Shown here: positions 40,969 to 50,702 of the stretch, one piece after another
How the letters are laid out: the number at the start of each line of letters is the position of its first letter
Numbering within the stretch: position 1 is the stretch's first letter
Source of the DNA: Prorocentrum cordatum
Lineage: Eukaryota; Sar; Dinophyceae; Prorocentrales; Prorocentraceae
Reading direction: 5' to 3'
DNA length: 64,000 nt
Assembly (NCBI GenBank): GCA_963575745.1
Contig: CAUYUJ010003948.1
Span: 5,001 to 69,000, forward strand
The notes under the pieces: model-generated
Databases searched by the model: none
Told to the model about the DNA's origin: nothing
Seen by the model: only the letters and a program-made list of their open reading frames with translations
Position numbers and translations under genes: made by a program

Positions 40969-41058
40969 GACATAACAGCCCCCACCATCGCCATCATCAA
41001 CACGATCGTCGCCATCATCATCGTCGCCACCATCATCGCCATGACCTGCATTCCGTAC

Positions 41059-41089
<31 letters not shown>

Positions 41090-41111
41090 ACACACACGCA
41101 CACACACACAC

Positions 41112-41153
<42 letters not shown>

Positions 41154-41224
41154 CGCACACACGCACACACGCACACACACACACAACACACAACACACAC
41201 ACTGCACACAACACACACACACAC

Positions 41225-41258
<34 letters not shown>

Positions 41259-41260
41259 AG
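40969..41260. repeat. CATCATCG words, C16 run and (CA)n tract
   Basis: ATCATCGTCGCC words at 40985-41040, a C run at 41061-41076, then CACACA with CGCACA and AACACA variants to 41258. Confidence 0.95.
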
Positions 41261-42329
41261 GCCCTCTCTGGAGCCGCCCGCGGCGGCCCGCCAGGGCCCA
41301 AATATGGCGCCGAGGGACCCCCCACCCCGATTGTCGCCGCGATCGGCAGCGGGAGTCGCGCCCACGGAACGGCGGCTTCGCGCCGTTTCCGTGCCCCCCT
41401 CACGGTTTCTCGATCCATGTTCGCCCCCCACCCGCCCCATCGCTCTCTCCACCCCGCGCCCGCGCCCCTTCCGCCCCTCCCGCCGATTACCTTCTCCGCC
41501 CATCCACCGCGCCTTCGCGGCATTGCCCTCGTCGCCGCCCCGCCCCCGCGGCCCGCGCCGCAGGCCGTCGCCGTCGGCGTAGGCGAGGCGGAGGTCGCGC
41601 GCATGCGCGGAGCGCGCCGCGGGCGCATGCTTCGCCGCGGCTGGGGCGCGGGGGCGCTGCGAGCGCCCGATTGCCTGCAGACAAGGAAACAGTTTCCCAT
41701 CGGTTGGTGCCTCCTTTTGCCACGCCCTGCACCCGTGTTGCGCGCTTCGGCGCGCGCCTGCCACCACGTCGGACTTAGCAATTTGCCCATGAGCCCCCGC
41801 CGCGTCGTTTCTGGGGAGGGGCCTGCGGGCGCCCCGCGATTTCCCATCGGGTGTTCAGCGGTCCTGCGGGGGCCCCTCGTAGCGTTTCCAATGAATGTGG
41901 TTCGGCCCTACGGGGCGCCGTCGACGTGGGTTTCAGCTGCAGCTTCAAGACGCCCGTAGATCTGTTGGCAATGGAAATACACGACGCGTCGTTCACGATT
42001 CCCGTCGCCCTGGTTTTGCCCGCGGCCCCTGGGGCACCGAGATTCCCGCGAGGGCCCCGTAATCGTTATTTGGGGAGAGGGAGGAAGGGTGCATGTGGGC
42101 GGCGGAGGGGAGGGGGAGGGCTTATGAGGGCGCATATAGCAGGGTTTGGAGGAGCGCGGACGGGGCGGGCAGGCAGGGAGGGCGGCGGAGAGGCGGGCAG
42201 GGGCAAGAACGGCGACGACGCGGGTAGCTGGCGGGGGGCGGGAGGCTGGCGGAGCACGGTCAGCAGGAGAGGGGGAATGGGGCAAAGGGAGGGAGATAAC
42301 GAGTCATCGCCATCATCCACGCCATGACA
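41261..42329. other. No gene recognised
   Basis: GC-rich with open frames on both strands but only Pro/Arg/Ala-rich shadow peptides. A short conserved-looking string around 41865-41990 is not assignable. Confidence 0.4.
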
Positions 42330-42351
42330 TCCGTAGCCATTTCGGCTGGGC
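42330..42351 (+). other. Spliced-leader relic
   Basis: TCCGTAGCCATTTCGGCT matches the first 18 bases of the SL with one T-to-C change; the last four SL bases are lost. It lies 74 bases before the ATG of the next gene on the same strand. Confidence 0.65.
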
Positions 42352-42424
42352 GACAGGCATCGCCGTCGCGCAGGGCGGCCTGCTGGCCGACTAGACCCCC
42401 TGTCGCTATTTACCCCGCTCCGCC

Positions 42425-42764
42425 ATGTCACACATTGTCGCGGCTTGCCGCCAGATATTGGATCACATGGCCGTCTCCATCGAGACAATAGGGTCGGCAG
42501 ATCTCGACCACGGGACGGCGATGCTCAGGGAGTCGCTCGGGGCCGTGGGCGGCCTCGCAGTCGCCGGCGCAACTAGAATCCTCTCCATGCTGAACGGCTC
42601 GGCGCTCGGCGGCGAGCAGAAGCACGCCATCGCGGGCATCGTCAACAGCAAGGTCACTCTGTCGGGCCGCCCACGCAGCGCTGGCCTCCCAGATCGCCAG
42701 AAGACTCAGGATTGCGTGACGTGGTACAACTACCCGGCGCAGGAACTGCGTCTGAACTTTGGTA
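42425..42764 (+). CDS. Dinoflagellate repeat-family gene, exon 1
   Basis: Begins MSHIVAACRQILDHMAVSIE and runs through TAMLRESLGAVGGLAVAGAT and GGEQKHAIAGIVNSKVTLSG to DCVTWYNYPAQELRLNFG. The last phrase (C-V-x-W/F-x-N-Y-x-P) is familiar from a dinoflagellate family of unknown function. It is helical and non-repetitive. Splicing at CTTTG|GTAGC into exon 2 gives the uninterrupted NFGLWEKMMDPRV. An SL relic precedes it, suggesting that an ancestor of this copy was retroposed from a mature mRNA. Confidence 0.6.
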
Positions 42765-42957
42765 GCTGTGCCCCGCGGGCTTCCACGCGGCACGGCGCTG
42801 GGGCGCAGAGCGAGGAGAGCGGGTGGACGCGGGCGGGGCCAAGGCGCGCGGGGGCGTAGCCCTTCGCGGTTCTGCCCCGCCCGCCCCCCCTCCCGCACTC
42901 CGCCCTTGCCCTCGCTCGCCGCTCGTGCCCCCCCCCCCCCCCCTGCATCCCTGCAGG
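42765..42957 (+). other. Predicted intron
   Basis: About 193 bases from GTAGCTGTG to CCCTGCAG, with a C15 run before the acceptor. The junction G is ambiguous (TTT|GG or TTTG|G), a feature of dinoflagellate introns. Confidence 0.55.
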
Positions 42958-43715
42958 GCCTCTGGGAAAAGATGATGGACCCGCGCGTGCCCTGGGCCAC
43001 GGTGCTTCAGCGCATTCTGGCCAGGTGCGATGACATCGGCCTGTCCAACCCGAACGAGAAGACCATGCTGGCAATGTGGGCGACGTTCCTTGCGCGCAGG
43101 CCCCCACCCGAGTCGCGCGGCCAGGCGGCGCCAGACGAGGCGCTGCGCAAGAAGAACGAGATCGCGAACGAGCTCTACCTCCTCAGGTCGCGGCTCAGGC
43201 TCGAGCACCACGGCAAGCTGCCCCGCTACCCGACCGACCCTCGAGATTTGCAGCAGCAGAACCCGCCATTGTGGAGGACAGCTTACCCCGCCGACGGACC
43301 CGTGGCGAGCGAGATAAGCACCCTCTCGATTGACACGATGATCTCGGGGCTCCCGTGCCGCACGACACACTCGACAGTGAGGGCAGCCAGCGTCGCGGCG
43401 CCGCCGCGGAGGTCCAGTCGGTTCGCACTGATCGCGGGCCCCCAGTTGCAGTCAGCTCTCGCGCCGAATTACAGCCAGCCGTTGCTGCAGCAACCAATCT
43501 ACCCGCAGTTGCACCACGCGCAGCACCCTGTGCACTGGCCGCCGCTGCAGGGCGCGCCGCAGCCGCACGGCAGCGCCCCCGCTGCACCGCTGGTCAGCGC
43601 GGCGCAGGCATCCCCACCACATGGCGGGCCCCCCTCGCCAGCCGAGGGCCAGCTGTCCACGCCGGGGCGTCGGCGGCCGCGGGACAATTTGGGGGTCACC
43701 CCCCTGCTTGATTAA
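42957..43715 (+). CDS. Dinoflagellate repeat-family gene, exon 2
   Basis: Opens GLWEKMMDPRVPWATVLQRI and continues LARCDDIGLSNPNEKTMLAM, WATFLARRPPPESRGQ, RSRLRLEHHGKLPRYPTDPR, DLQQQNPPLWRTAYPADGPV. A middle S/P-rich linker and a Pro/Gln/His-rich tail (NYSQPLLQQPIYPQLHHAQH) end at a stop at 43713-43715. The x-LGL-x-NPSE-like helix and the LP-x-(Y/D)P-x-D-(L)-x-x-x-(Y/N)P-x-(L)W pattern recur in dinoflagellate hypothetical proteins. Role unknown. Confidence 0.6.
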   Translation, partial: GLWEKMMDPRVPWATVLQRILARCDDIGLSNPNEKTMLAMWATFLARRPPPESRGQAAPDEALRKKNEIANELYLLRSRLRLEHHGKLPRYPTDPRDLQQQNPPLWRTAYPADGPVASEISTLSIDTMISGLPCRTTHSTVRAASVAAPPRRSSRFALIAGPQLQSALAPNYSQPLLQQPIYPQLHHAQHPVHWPPLQGAPQPHGSAPAAPLVSAAQASPPHGGPPSPAEGQLSTPGRRRPRDNLGVTPLLD

Positions 43716-44160
43716 GTATTACATGTGCTTGGCAACTCGACAGATAGCGTTCGCATTCCTCGCGGTCCCGCTGGGCCCCCGATGGGAACATGTTATGGTA
43801 TGTATTCCATGTCTATGGTGTAGAGTTCCACCCTTATCATTGTAGCACCTAGTATGTCGCTTGACGCCGTTAATGCATAGTGCTTTCTGCAGTGCCCCAA
43901 AATGCAACGATGGACCATGCTAATTCCGAGCCCCGTCCGCTCCTAGCTTCCATGCGGCATCGACTTGGGTTCAAGAGTTGTGCGTGCTTCTTTGGCCCCA
44001 TATCGAATGAACGCGACAACGTTAGCCCATCGTCGGATTCGAATGGTAATTCTGCCCCTACCGATAACTTCTGTTTCCTGGGATATCCCAACTATAAGTA
44101 CCCGCTAGCTTGTTCGATTGCCGCCCTCGCCTTCTCGCCGCCCTGGCCGTCGCCAGCCCC
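43716..44160. other. No gene recognised
   Basis: AT-richer stretch after the preceding gene. The open frames are short and unremarkable. Confidence 0.4.
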
Positions 44161-44221
44161 AGCTCCCTGACCGCGAGGGCGGGCGCCCGCAGTTGGCGAC
44201 GGCGCTGGCGCTGCCTCCGCG

Positions 44222-44560
44222 GAGAAGACCGACCCCCCGATGAAAGCCAAAAAGTCGGTGGCGGAGATGGCCTGAGAGTTCGAGGCCGTCGTCGGCAAGG
44301 AGCGCCGCGGGGAGGGCGACTGCGACGGGGGCGCAGGCGACGACGACGCGGGCGCCGCCCACGTGGCCAAGCGCCCCGCGGGCAAGGTCAAGGGCATGAA
44401 GGGCGGCAAGGGCAAATGCGGCATGAAGGGCAAGAGGGGCAAGAAGGCCGTGATGAAGCGCCCCGCAGCCCGCGGGGCCGATGCCATATCGCCCCTGCAG
44501 TTCCCTGGCGCGCCGAAGGCGCCCGTGGCGCCCATGGAGTTCCGCGACTTCAGGAGTGGA
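44222..44560 (+). CDS. Lys-rich KRPAA gene, exon
   Basis: Frame 2: EKTDPPMKAKKSVAEMA, an in-frame TGA at 44273, then EFEAVVGKERRGEGD, an acidic/Gly stretch, and KRPAGKVKGMKGGKGKCGMK, GKRGKKAVMKRPAARGADAI, ending around PVAPMEFRDFRSG. Strongly basic and probably nucleic-acid binding. The KRPAA words link it in style to the minus-strand gene at 15.1-18.2 kb. The TGA may mean a short intron, a nonsense mutation or an error. Confidence 0.45.
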
Positions 44561-44662
44561 AAAGCCTGTCGGCCATTTGCCGCCCGCCCTTTGCTTCGCC
44601 CCCAACCCGGTTTACATTTTCAGCCCCCGAGCCGCGGGACAAGCGTTTCGCGCCTGCTTGCT

Positions 44663-44825
44663 CGGAATGTCTGGGCAGCGGCTCTACACGAGCGCGCCCA
44701 CTACGCGGTGGAGAGCGTTGCGCCAGGGGGAGCGGGTGGACAAGGGTTTTTCCTTCAAGGGGGGCGAGCAGGCTGCCAGGGCATCGTGGAAGTCCCTTGT
44801 GCACTACATCACAGCCAAACCATGA
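44663..44825 (+). CDS. KRPAA gene, terminal exon
   Basis: After TGGGCAG the frame gives RLYTSAPTTRWRALRQGERV, DKGFSFKGGEQAARASWKSL, VHYITAKP and a stop. The pattern (Y-x-S...R-W-R-A-L-R-x-G-E-R-x-D-K-x-F-S-(F/W)) is a familiar C-terminal module of dinoflagellate KRPAA-type genes. The preceding 100 bases look intronic. Confidence 0.5.
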
Positions 44826-44925
44826 GTTCTGCACGGGGGTCGGGGTATACATGCGCGGTCCGCATGCGACTAGGCAAGCGCGGTAATCAGGGCCCATAGG
44901 GGGAGGGCCATGCAGCTAGGAGGCG

Positions 44926-45115
44926 TTGCCCCGCGAGTTTGCGCAGACAATCGCCCTCGCCGCCATCGTCGCTGTCGCAGCCGCCGTCGCCGTCATTCAC
45001 GGGAGGCTTCGCCCCTCATCATCACCATCGCAGGTTTCGCCCCTTCATCACCATCATCGCCGCCGTTGCACTGATCATCAGCATCGCAGTGGTCATCTTC
45101 ATCATCGACGAGGCT
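44926..45115. other. ATCATCGC-type low complexity
   Basis: CATCATCGCCG and CATCACCATCGC words; no gene. Confidence 0.6.
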
Positions 45116-45116
45116 G

Positions 45117-45497
45117 AAAGCACACTCGATGGCCCCATAGCCCCACAGGCCTATAGCCATATTATCATATGGCCCTATAGCCTCATGGCCATATAGCCCC
45201 AGCCCTAGCACTATATCCCTTTAGCCCCATAGCCCTATAGCCTTATTGCCCAAGTGCCGCATAGCCCTATAGCTCTTTAGCCCTAGAGGCCTATAACCCT
45301 ATAGCCATATAACCCTACAGCCCTGTAGCCCTATAGCCCTATCGCCCCATAACCCTATATCGCTATATCCCTGTAGCCGTATAGGCCTATAACCCTATAG
45401 ACCTATAGTCTTATAGCCCTGTGACCTTATAGCCCAATCGCCCAATATCCCAATAGCCTTATAGCCACATAGCCCTGTAGCCCTATAGCCCTGAGCG
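45117..45497. repeat. CCCTATAG octamer array
   Basis: About 40 copies of (A)GCCCTATA(G) with CCATATAG, CCTTATAG and CCCAATAG variants, mostly 8-9 bases apart. Confidence 0.95.
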
Positions 45498-46000
45498 CAT
45501 CACGTGCGATTGTTCTCGCCGTTCGACGCTCTCGCAGGGTGGGGAAAAGAGACCGTGCGGGGTCACCGCGGGTGGCGGGAGCGTCAAAGCCATGCGACTT
45601 GTTCTGTGAGGCGAAGCCATCACGATTCGAGAAACTACGAGGGGAGACGCCTCTGTGGCTCAAGATGGGGATTTATTGACATGGGCTGAGACGGGATGTT
45701 CTGGTCAGGCGCAACTGTCTGCAAGTGTTTGTAACTCTTTGCGCTTCGTTAGAGGTCGTTCGCGGCCGCCCTGTAAGTGTTCCTGAGTTGTTGTAAGTTG
45801 GTTGTGGTTTTGGTCCACGGGCGGCCATAACTGAACTTACTAAGTCTGCTAAGTCGCAGCAAGTGTGTTAGTAACTCTGTGGAGTTATAAGTTGTTTAAG
45901 CAAATCTACCGAACTTGTGGAACGCCTTACTTGTGTTATAACTAGAGTTAGATAACATGCAAGTTATGTTTTATGTTCGGTACGCCGAACGACGCATGAA
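45498..46000. other. Transition region before the RT ORF
   Basis: From 45690 the text becomes rich in GTAAGT/AAGTTG/AACTT words (AAGTGTTTGTAACTC, CTAAGTCTGCTAAGTCGC, TGTTATAACTAGAGTTAGATAA). This may be the truncated 5' border of the retroelement or an older insertion site. No gene seen. Confidence 0.4.
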
Positions 46001-47720
46001 GTGCACGTGCCCATCTGGCTCCGGGAGGGAGCCCCGATGGGCGTCCGGCGAGCGATCGCCCCCGGCGGCCATTTCTCGTTGGCGGCCGCAGAGGCGACCC
46101 TTTCAGTGGGCGCCTTCCGCAGGGAGTTTTGTTTTTCAGGAAACCATCGCTCGTTCGTGGATGATTTCGGCGAGAACGAGGCGCCGACGCTCCCCCTCGT
46201 CCGGGAGTACCTGGAGAAGGGGTTCGGCCGAGCATTTCCGTTTCGCGAGGCCGCCGAGGAGGTCTTCGGGGCCACGTATCCCGCGCCGCTCGGAAACGTC
46301 CGGAAGCGGAAGCAGGGCGGGGACGGCTGGAAGAACCGCATCATTCAGGACTTGAAGGCATCGCGGGTGAACCTCCTCAGCTCCACTCCCGAGCGGGCGG
46401 TGCTGCCCCGCGGCATCGACCGCGCCGTAGACATGGCGACCCTCTTTACGGCGGACGGAGCCGACCACGGGGAGATCCTCGTCATCGACTTCTCAGACGC
46501 CTTCATGTCTTGCCCGCTCCACGAGAGCGAGCGCCCGTACAATTGCGCCGATGTGCGGGGCCTCGAGGCAGAGAGCGACTACACGTTCATCGTGTGGGCG
46601 GTGCTCGGGTTCGGGGGAAAGGCGAATCCCTTGGTCTGGGCCCGCGTGGCCAGCGCGGCGGCGCGGACTGCGCAGGCGCTGGCGCTGAGCGGGGGCCTGC
46701 GGCTCCAGCCGTGCGTGGACGACCCGGCGCTGGCGGTGCAGGACTCTCCGCGTGCGCGCGAGCAGGAATTCGATCTGGCCTTGCTGTGGTGGCTCGTGCT
46801 CGGGCTGCGCATCGCGTGGAAGAGGGGCCGCCACGCGCACGGGCCCCTCCGCGGGGGCCCGTGTCCGGCCCTGGAGCACGAGTGGATCGGCATTCGCTTC
46901 GCGATGGCCGAGGACTGCGCCGTCATGGGGCTCACCCAGAACTTCATCGATGAGTTGCTGGAGCTCCTCCGCCACTTCATGGCGAAAAAGGGCCATGCGC
47001 CGATCAAGCAAGCGCGGTCGTTGGTGGGGAAGGCAGCCCGGGTTGCTCAGATCATCCCGGCCGCGACCCCGTTCGCCGCGGCCCTGTGGGCGGCGCTGAC
47101 GGGGGCCCTCCGCCAGGCGAGCGCGGGGAAGCGGGAGTCCCCGCCGAACGCGGAACCGCTCCAGTGCTTCTTCACCGCGGCTCGCTGGTTCCGCGCGTTG
47201 CTGGAGCCAGTCGACGAGGCGCGCCGACCCGAGTGCTTCTCCCCGCTGGAGCGGCGCGTGCATCCGCGCCCCGACGCGGTTCAGTGGCCGCGATCCAGAT
47301 ACCACGTTGAATTTGACGCCTGCCCCTGGGGGGGCGGCGCCGCGCTGTTCGAGGGCGCGACCCCAGTCGAGTGGTTTGCGATTTCGTGGGACCAGGAGGT
47401 GCTCGACGTCTTCGGAGCCGTTCTGGGCTTGGCAAAGTATCAGAGCCTCTGGGAGTTCATCACGCTCCTCCTCGCGCTCATCATTTGGCGGTGCCACGCG
47501 GAGCACGCCGTGCTCTACGTCCTCGGGGACAACGTGGCGGCCTTGCAGGACGCGATGCAGCTCAAAGGCAGCGGAGACATGCTTGTCGTCGCCCGGGAGA
47601 TCGCCTGGCGGGCTGCTCGGTGGCCCCTGCACTTCGAGTGCGCCCACTTGCCCAAGGAGTTCAACCTCGTCGCCGACTCCCTGAGCCGTCTGGCGGCCGT
47701 GCCTCCCGCGGCGTTCCCAG
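46001..47720 (+). pseudogene. DIRS-type reverse transcriptase-RNase H, 5'-truncated
   Basis: The polymerase core of a dinoflagellate DIRS-like retroelement, an RNA-templated DNA polymerase with RNase H. The chain opens inside the fingers region (WLREGAPMGVRRAIAPGGHF). Motif A is LVIDFSDAFMS (Asp163). Motif C is LRLQPCVDDPALAVQ (residues 238-241), where Cys replaces the Tyr/Phe usually before VDD. RNase H follows: RYHVEFDACPWGGGAALF (Asp439), WEFITLL (Glu485), VLGDNVAALQ (Asp510) and NLVADSLSRL (Asp559). A 570-codon clean frame is followed by low-complexity Pro/Arg to 48424. The N-terminal part of pol is missing. The order RT-RNase H followed by tyrosine recombinase fits DIRS, not LTR or LINE elements. 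Confidence 0.8.
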
Positions 47721-48057
47721 CTAGGCCTGCGCGGCGTGCCGCGGAGCCCCGTGCCCGCGCGGCGCCAGGCGTGGCGGGCCCGGGTTCCAGAGTGAGACGT
47801 GCGCCACGCCAGTCTCAGCCGCGTGCTCCTGGACGCCCAGCGGGGGCCTGGGCAGGGCGGCGCCAGGCCATGAAGGCGGCGCCGTCGCTCGGCTCCTGGG
47901 GCAAAGGCAGTGCAAGGCGGCGCGAGACCATGTCAGCAGAGGGGTGGCTTGAAAAGTTTTGCTTTCATCGCTCCATTCCCCTCCTCGCCCCGCCGGAGTT
48001 CCCCGGGGGCGTGGCGGCGCGCGGTCCGGGGCCGCCCCCGCGGGCGCCCGGCGGGGA

Positions 48058-48298
48058 AGGTATTTATTTTTTCTTAAATACCTCCCCCCCCGCTTCCGCT
48101 GGGGGGGGGGCCCGCGCACCCCCGGGCTTTCCCCGAGCGGCCCCCGGAGCGGCCGGCGGCCGGCCCGGGCCCAGCGGGGGCCCCGGGGGCCGCCGGCCCC
48201 CCCCCCGGCGGGCGCCCGGAGACGGCCGGTGCAAAAGTGACCTAACGTCGGCTAGGTCACTGTTGAAATCGGCCGCCCCCTGGCGCCGCCAGGGGGCG
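48058..48298. other. Three successive hairpins between pol and recombinase
   Basis: Hairpin 1: AGGTATTTA (48058) with TAAATACCT (48075), 8-nt loop, extendable by GGGG/CCCC. Hairpin 2: AGTGACCTA (48236) with TAGGTCACT (48253), 8-nt loop. Hairpin 3: 11-bp stem around CGCCCCCTGGC (48274) with a 3-nt loop to 48298. Between them lies Gly/Pro-type GC-rich text. Confidence 0.75.
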
Positions 48299-48759
48299 CC
48301 CGGCGGCGGCCTGCCCGGCTTGGCGGGGGTCGCCGGGGCCGCAGCGTTCGCCCCGGGGCCGTCGGGGTCTTCCTCGGCGGGCAAGCGGGGGGGGCGCCCC
48401 CCTCCTCGGCTAATTATAGTTTGAAACATCCCCGCCCACCCCCAGTCCGGTAGCGCCGCGGCCCGAGGTGGGCCGGCTCCGCGCCATCGCCCACGGCGCG
48501 CCCCGCGCGCCATGGGCGCATTCCAGCCGCGGTGGGATCTGGCAGCCAGCTTGGCTGGACGCAAACGGCGTCAGGTTGGGCAGGATCCAGGCCCGGCGTC
48601 CGCCAGGTATCGGGGTAGTGCACCCCTCGGCGCGGCAGTTGGCAGCGCGTCGGGTCCCAGCCCGGCGCGGCCATGCCTGGCGCCAGGAGGCGGTGGCCCC
48701 CAGGGTACGGCGGCGCAGCAAGGGGAGGCCACGCGGCCGTCGATCCCTGGGTTGCGGGA

Positions 48760-50452
48760 CGAGGCGCCCGGGAGGCACCAGTGCCAGAGGGGGTGCCTTG
48801 CGGACCTCACGTCGGCGCAGGCCCAGGCCCGCGCCCTCGAGCAGTTCGACGCGGAAGTGCTGGCGACGACGACCGCGAACTCGGAGGCGTCGCGCCGCCG
48901 GACACTCAAGGCCATCTTCGAGCAGTGGGGCGTCGAGATGATCCCGCTGACCCGGCAGAAGATCAGGCGGCTGGGCGCCTCGCTGAAGGCTGGCGGATAC
49001 AGGTCCGCTGCCCTGTGCCTGTCGCTGGCTAAGAAGATGCACGTGCAGGCCGACCTCGACTTCCCCCCCGCCTTGGGCCAAGCCTTGGCCGAGGCGCGGC
49101 GTTCGTGCGAGCGGGGGCTCGGGCCAGACCGCAAAGTCGAGGGTATTGCGATGGAGTCGTTAGCCCAGCTCCTGACGGACGTGACTCCGCTGGTTGCGGG
49201 GGGCCCCGCCAACCCCCGGTTGGCGCTGCTAGCGGGCGCCTGGTGGCTCACGCGCGAGATCGAGCTGTCCGCCGCGCCAGCGCACATGGTCACCTTCCAC
49301 GCCGGGACGGACGGCCGACTCGCCGCCACGTGGCTGTTGCCCGCGTCAAAGACGGACACTCGGGCTTTAGGCGTGGCCCGCACACACGGCTGCTGCTGCG
49401 GCGCTGGGGTCTTCGGCAATGCCTGCCCGGCCCACGCGCTGTGGGCCCAGCGGTCATGGCTCAGGGCTCGGTTTCCTTCGCGGCATTCGGCGGACGGCCT
49501 GCCCGCGCCTGACCTGGCCTTGTTCCCGGACCCCGAGGGCAAGGTGTGCGAGAAGGGCGCGGTCGTCGCCACCATCCGGGCCGCCGCGGAGGCGTCGGCC
49601 TGCCCGCGGTCTCTGCAGACGGCCTCTACCTCTGGGGAGGGCACTCTCTCTGGGTGTCCGGCGCCCAGAGCCTCGCCCGCGCTGGCTTGGACATCTGGCT
49701 CATCCAGTTGTTGGGGCGTTGGGGGAGCGACGCCGTCCTCGGGTGCATCCGGGCTGCGCCGTTGGCGGTGTCCACGACCTGGGCGCTCCGGGCCTATTGC
49801 GGCGCCTCCCCGGGCGCGTCGGTCTCGCTGAGCCTGGGCGAGGTGGCGGGCCAGCTCGCGGCGACGTCAACAGGGCGCCGGGCCCGACGTGAGGGCGCCA
49901 CAGGTCCTGCGACGGCATCGCGTCTCGACGATCTTCTCGAGCGGGTTCGCTGCCTCGAGTCCAGCGCCGGGGAAGGGTCGCAGGAGCGGGCGACGATCCG
50001 CCTCGACGTCGCGGATATAAAAGGCACTTGGATTGGGAGGCCCGATCGTCTTCGGGCGATCAGCGAGGAATCCTGCCAGGGCGCTCCCGCGTCGCCTTCA
50101 GCTGGCCTGGACGAGGACGTCGCCCTCGTCAGGAATGAGGCCAGTGGCGTGTACCATGCAGTGCTGGTCTTCGACGCAGGTGGAGAGGACAGCCAAGGTC
50201 TCTGCGGGTGCCTTTGGCATTTTGAGTGCGGCCGGACCGCCGTGCGCGTCAGTGCCCTTCCCCGGTTGTACAAAGACCTCTGCGGACGCTGTTTCCCAGT
50301 GCTCCGCAGGGCGCGCAAGGCGGTGCTGTGCGGTAGCGCGGGCCCCGGCAGCGCTGGTCAGGATGGGCCCCGTGCTCGCGGGCCGCGCATGGCCGGGCGC
50401 TGCCGCAACCGCATAGTAAACATCGCATGCGCCCGCGATGTTGGGAGTCAGT
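48760..50452 (+). pseudogene. DIRS-type tyrosine recombinase, frameshifted and catalytically damaged
   Basis: This integrase replaces DDE integrase in DIRS elements, integrating circular DNA by strand exchange. The chain starts about LTSAQAQARALEQFDAEVLA and has a SAM-like N-terminal helix bundle (SRRRTLKAIFEQWGVEMIPL, KAGGYRSAALCLSLAKKMHV). The catalytic core follows: WWLTREIEL (first Arg, residue 248 of the 48512 frame), LPASKTDTRALG (Lys) and a Cys/His patch THGCCCGAG. A one-base frame change is needed at about 49590-49610. The rest is then read from the next frame: LYLWGGHSLWVSGAQSLARA, LIQLLGRWGSDAVLGCIRAA. The second Arg of H-x-x-R is Trp (TGG at 49651) and the nucleophile Tyr is Cys (TGC at 49744). 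The C-terminal region has a CGCLWHFECG...CGRCF cluster. Upstream of 48760 the frame is low complexity. Confidence 0.75.
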
Positions 50453-50502
50453 AGGTCCAGGCGGGTCGGGGGGCATGTTGATCATAGGCAGAAGCTGTTG
50501 CT
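50365..50502 (+). repeat. 140-bp direct repeat, copy 1
   Basis: Overlaps the 3' end of the recombinase frame. Shares GGGCCCCGTGCTCGCGG, CATCGCATGCGCCC and GATGTTGGGAGTCAGTAGGT with copy 2 at about 90% identity. Confidence 0.85.
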
Positions 50503-50632
50503 AGTGGCCGTTAGGACGTGTGTAACAATTTCTTTAATTCTGATCTGGGTGGAGGGTAGGCTTAGGATGGCGTCTCGCTAGCCTTCGCCGGACGTGGCCG
50601 TTTTGGCTGAAGCCGGCGAGTTGCGAAACGTT
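50500..50632 (+). repeat. 132-bp repeat with spliced-leader relic (copy 2)
   Basis: Second copy of the repeat at 29448-29579. The SL part (50591-50612) matches 18 of 22 positions; all but one of the changes from the SL are transitions or shared with copy 1. Confidence 0.85.
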
Positions 50633-50702
50633 CCCACCCACCCTAGTCCCGTTTCGGATGAATTCTGCATTTTTCCATTGCTCCTGGGAACGCGCAGAAC
50701 GC

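Noticed and set aside
43880-44170. Plus-strand ORF with MDHANSEPRPLLASMRHRLG
   Set aside because: Short, no family resemblance, interrupted; composition similar to surrounding non-coding DNA.
45117-45497. CCCTATAG array as true telomere
   Set aside because: The usual plant/alveolate type is TTTAGGG; the octamer differs and lies inside the contig between other features.
46493-47647. 384-codon minus-strand ORF over the RT
   Set aside because: Shadow frame of the GC-rich RT gene, Arg/Gly/Pro-rich and without motifs.
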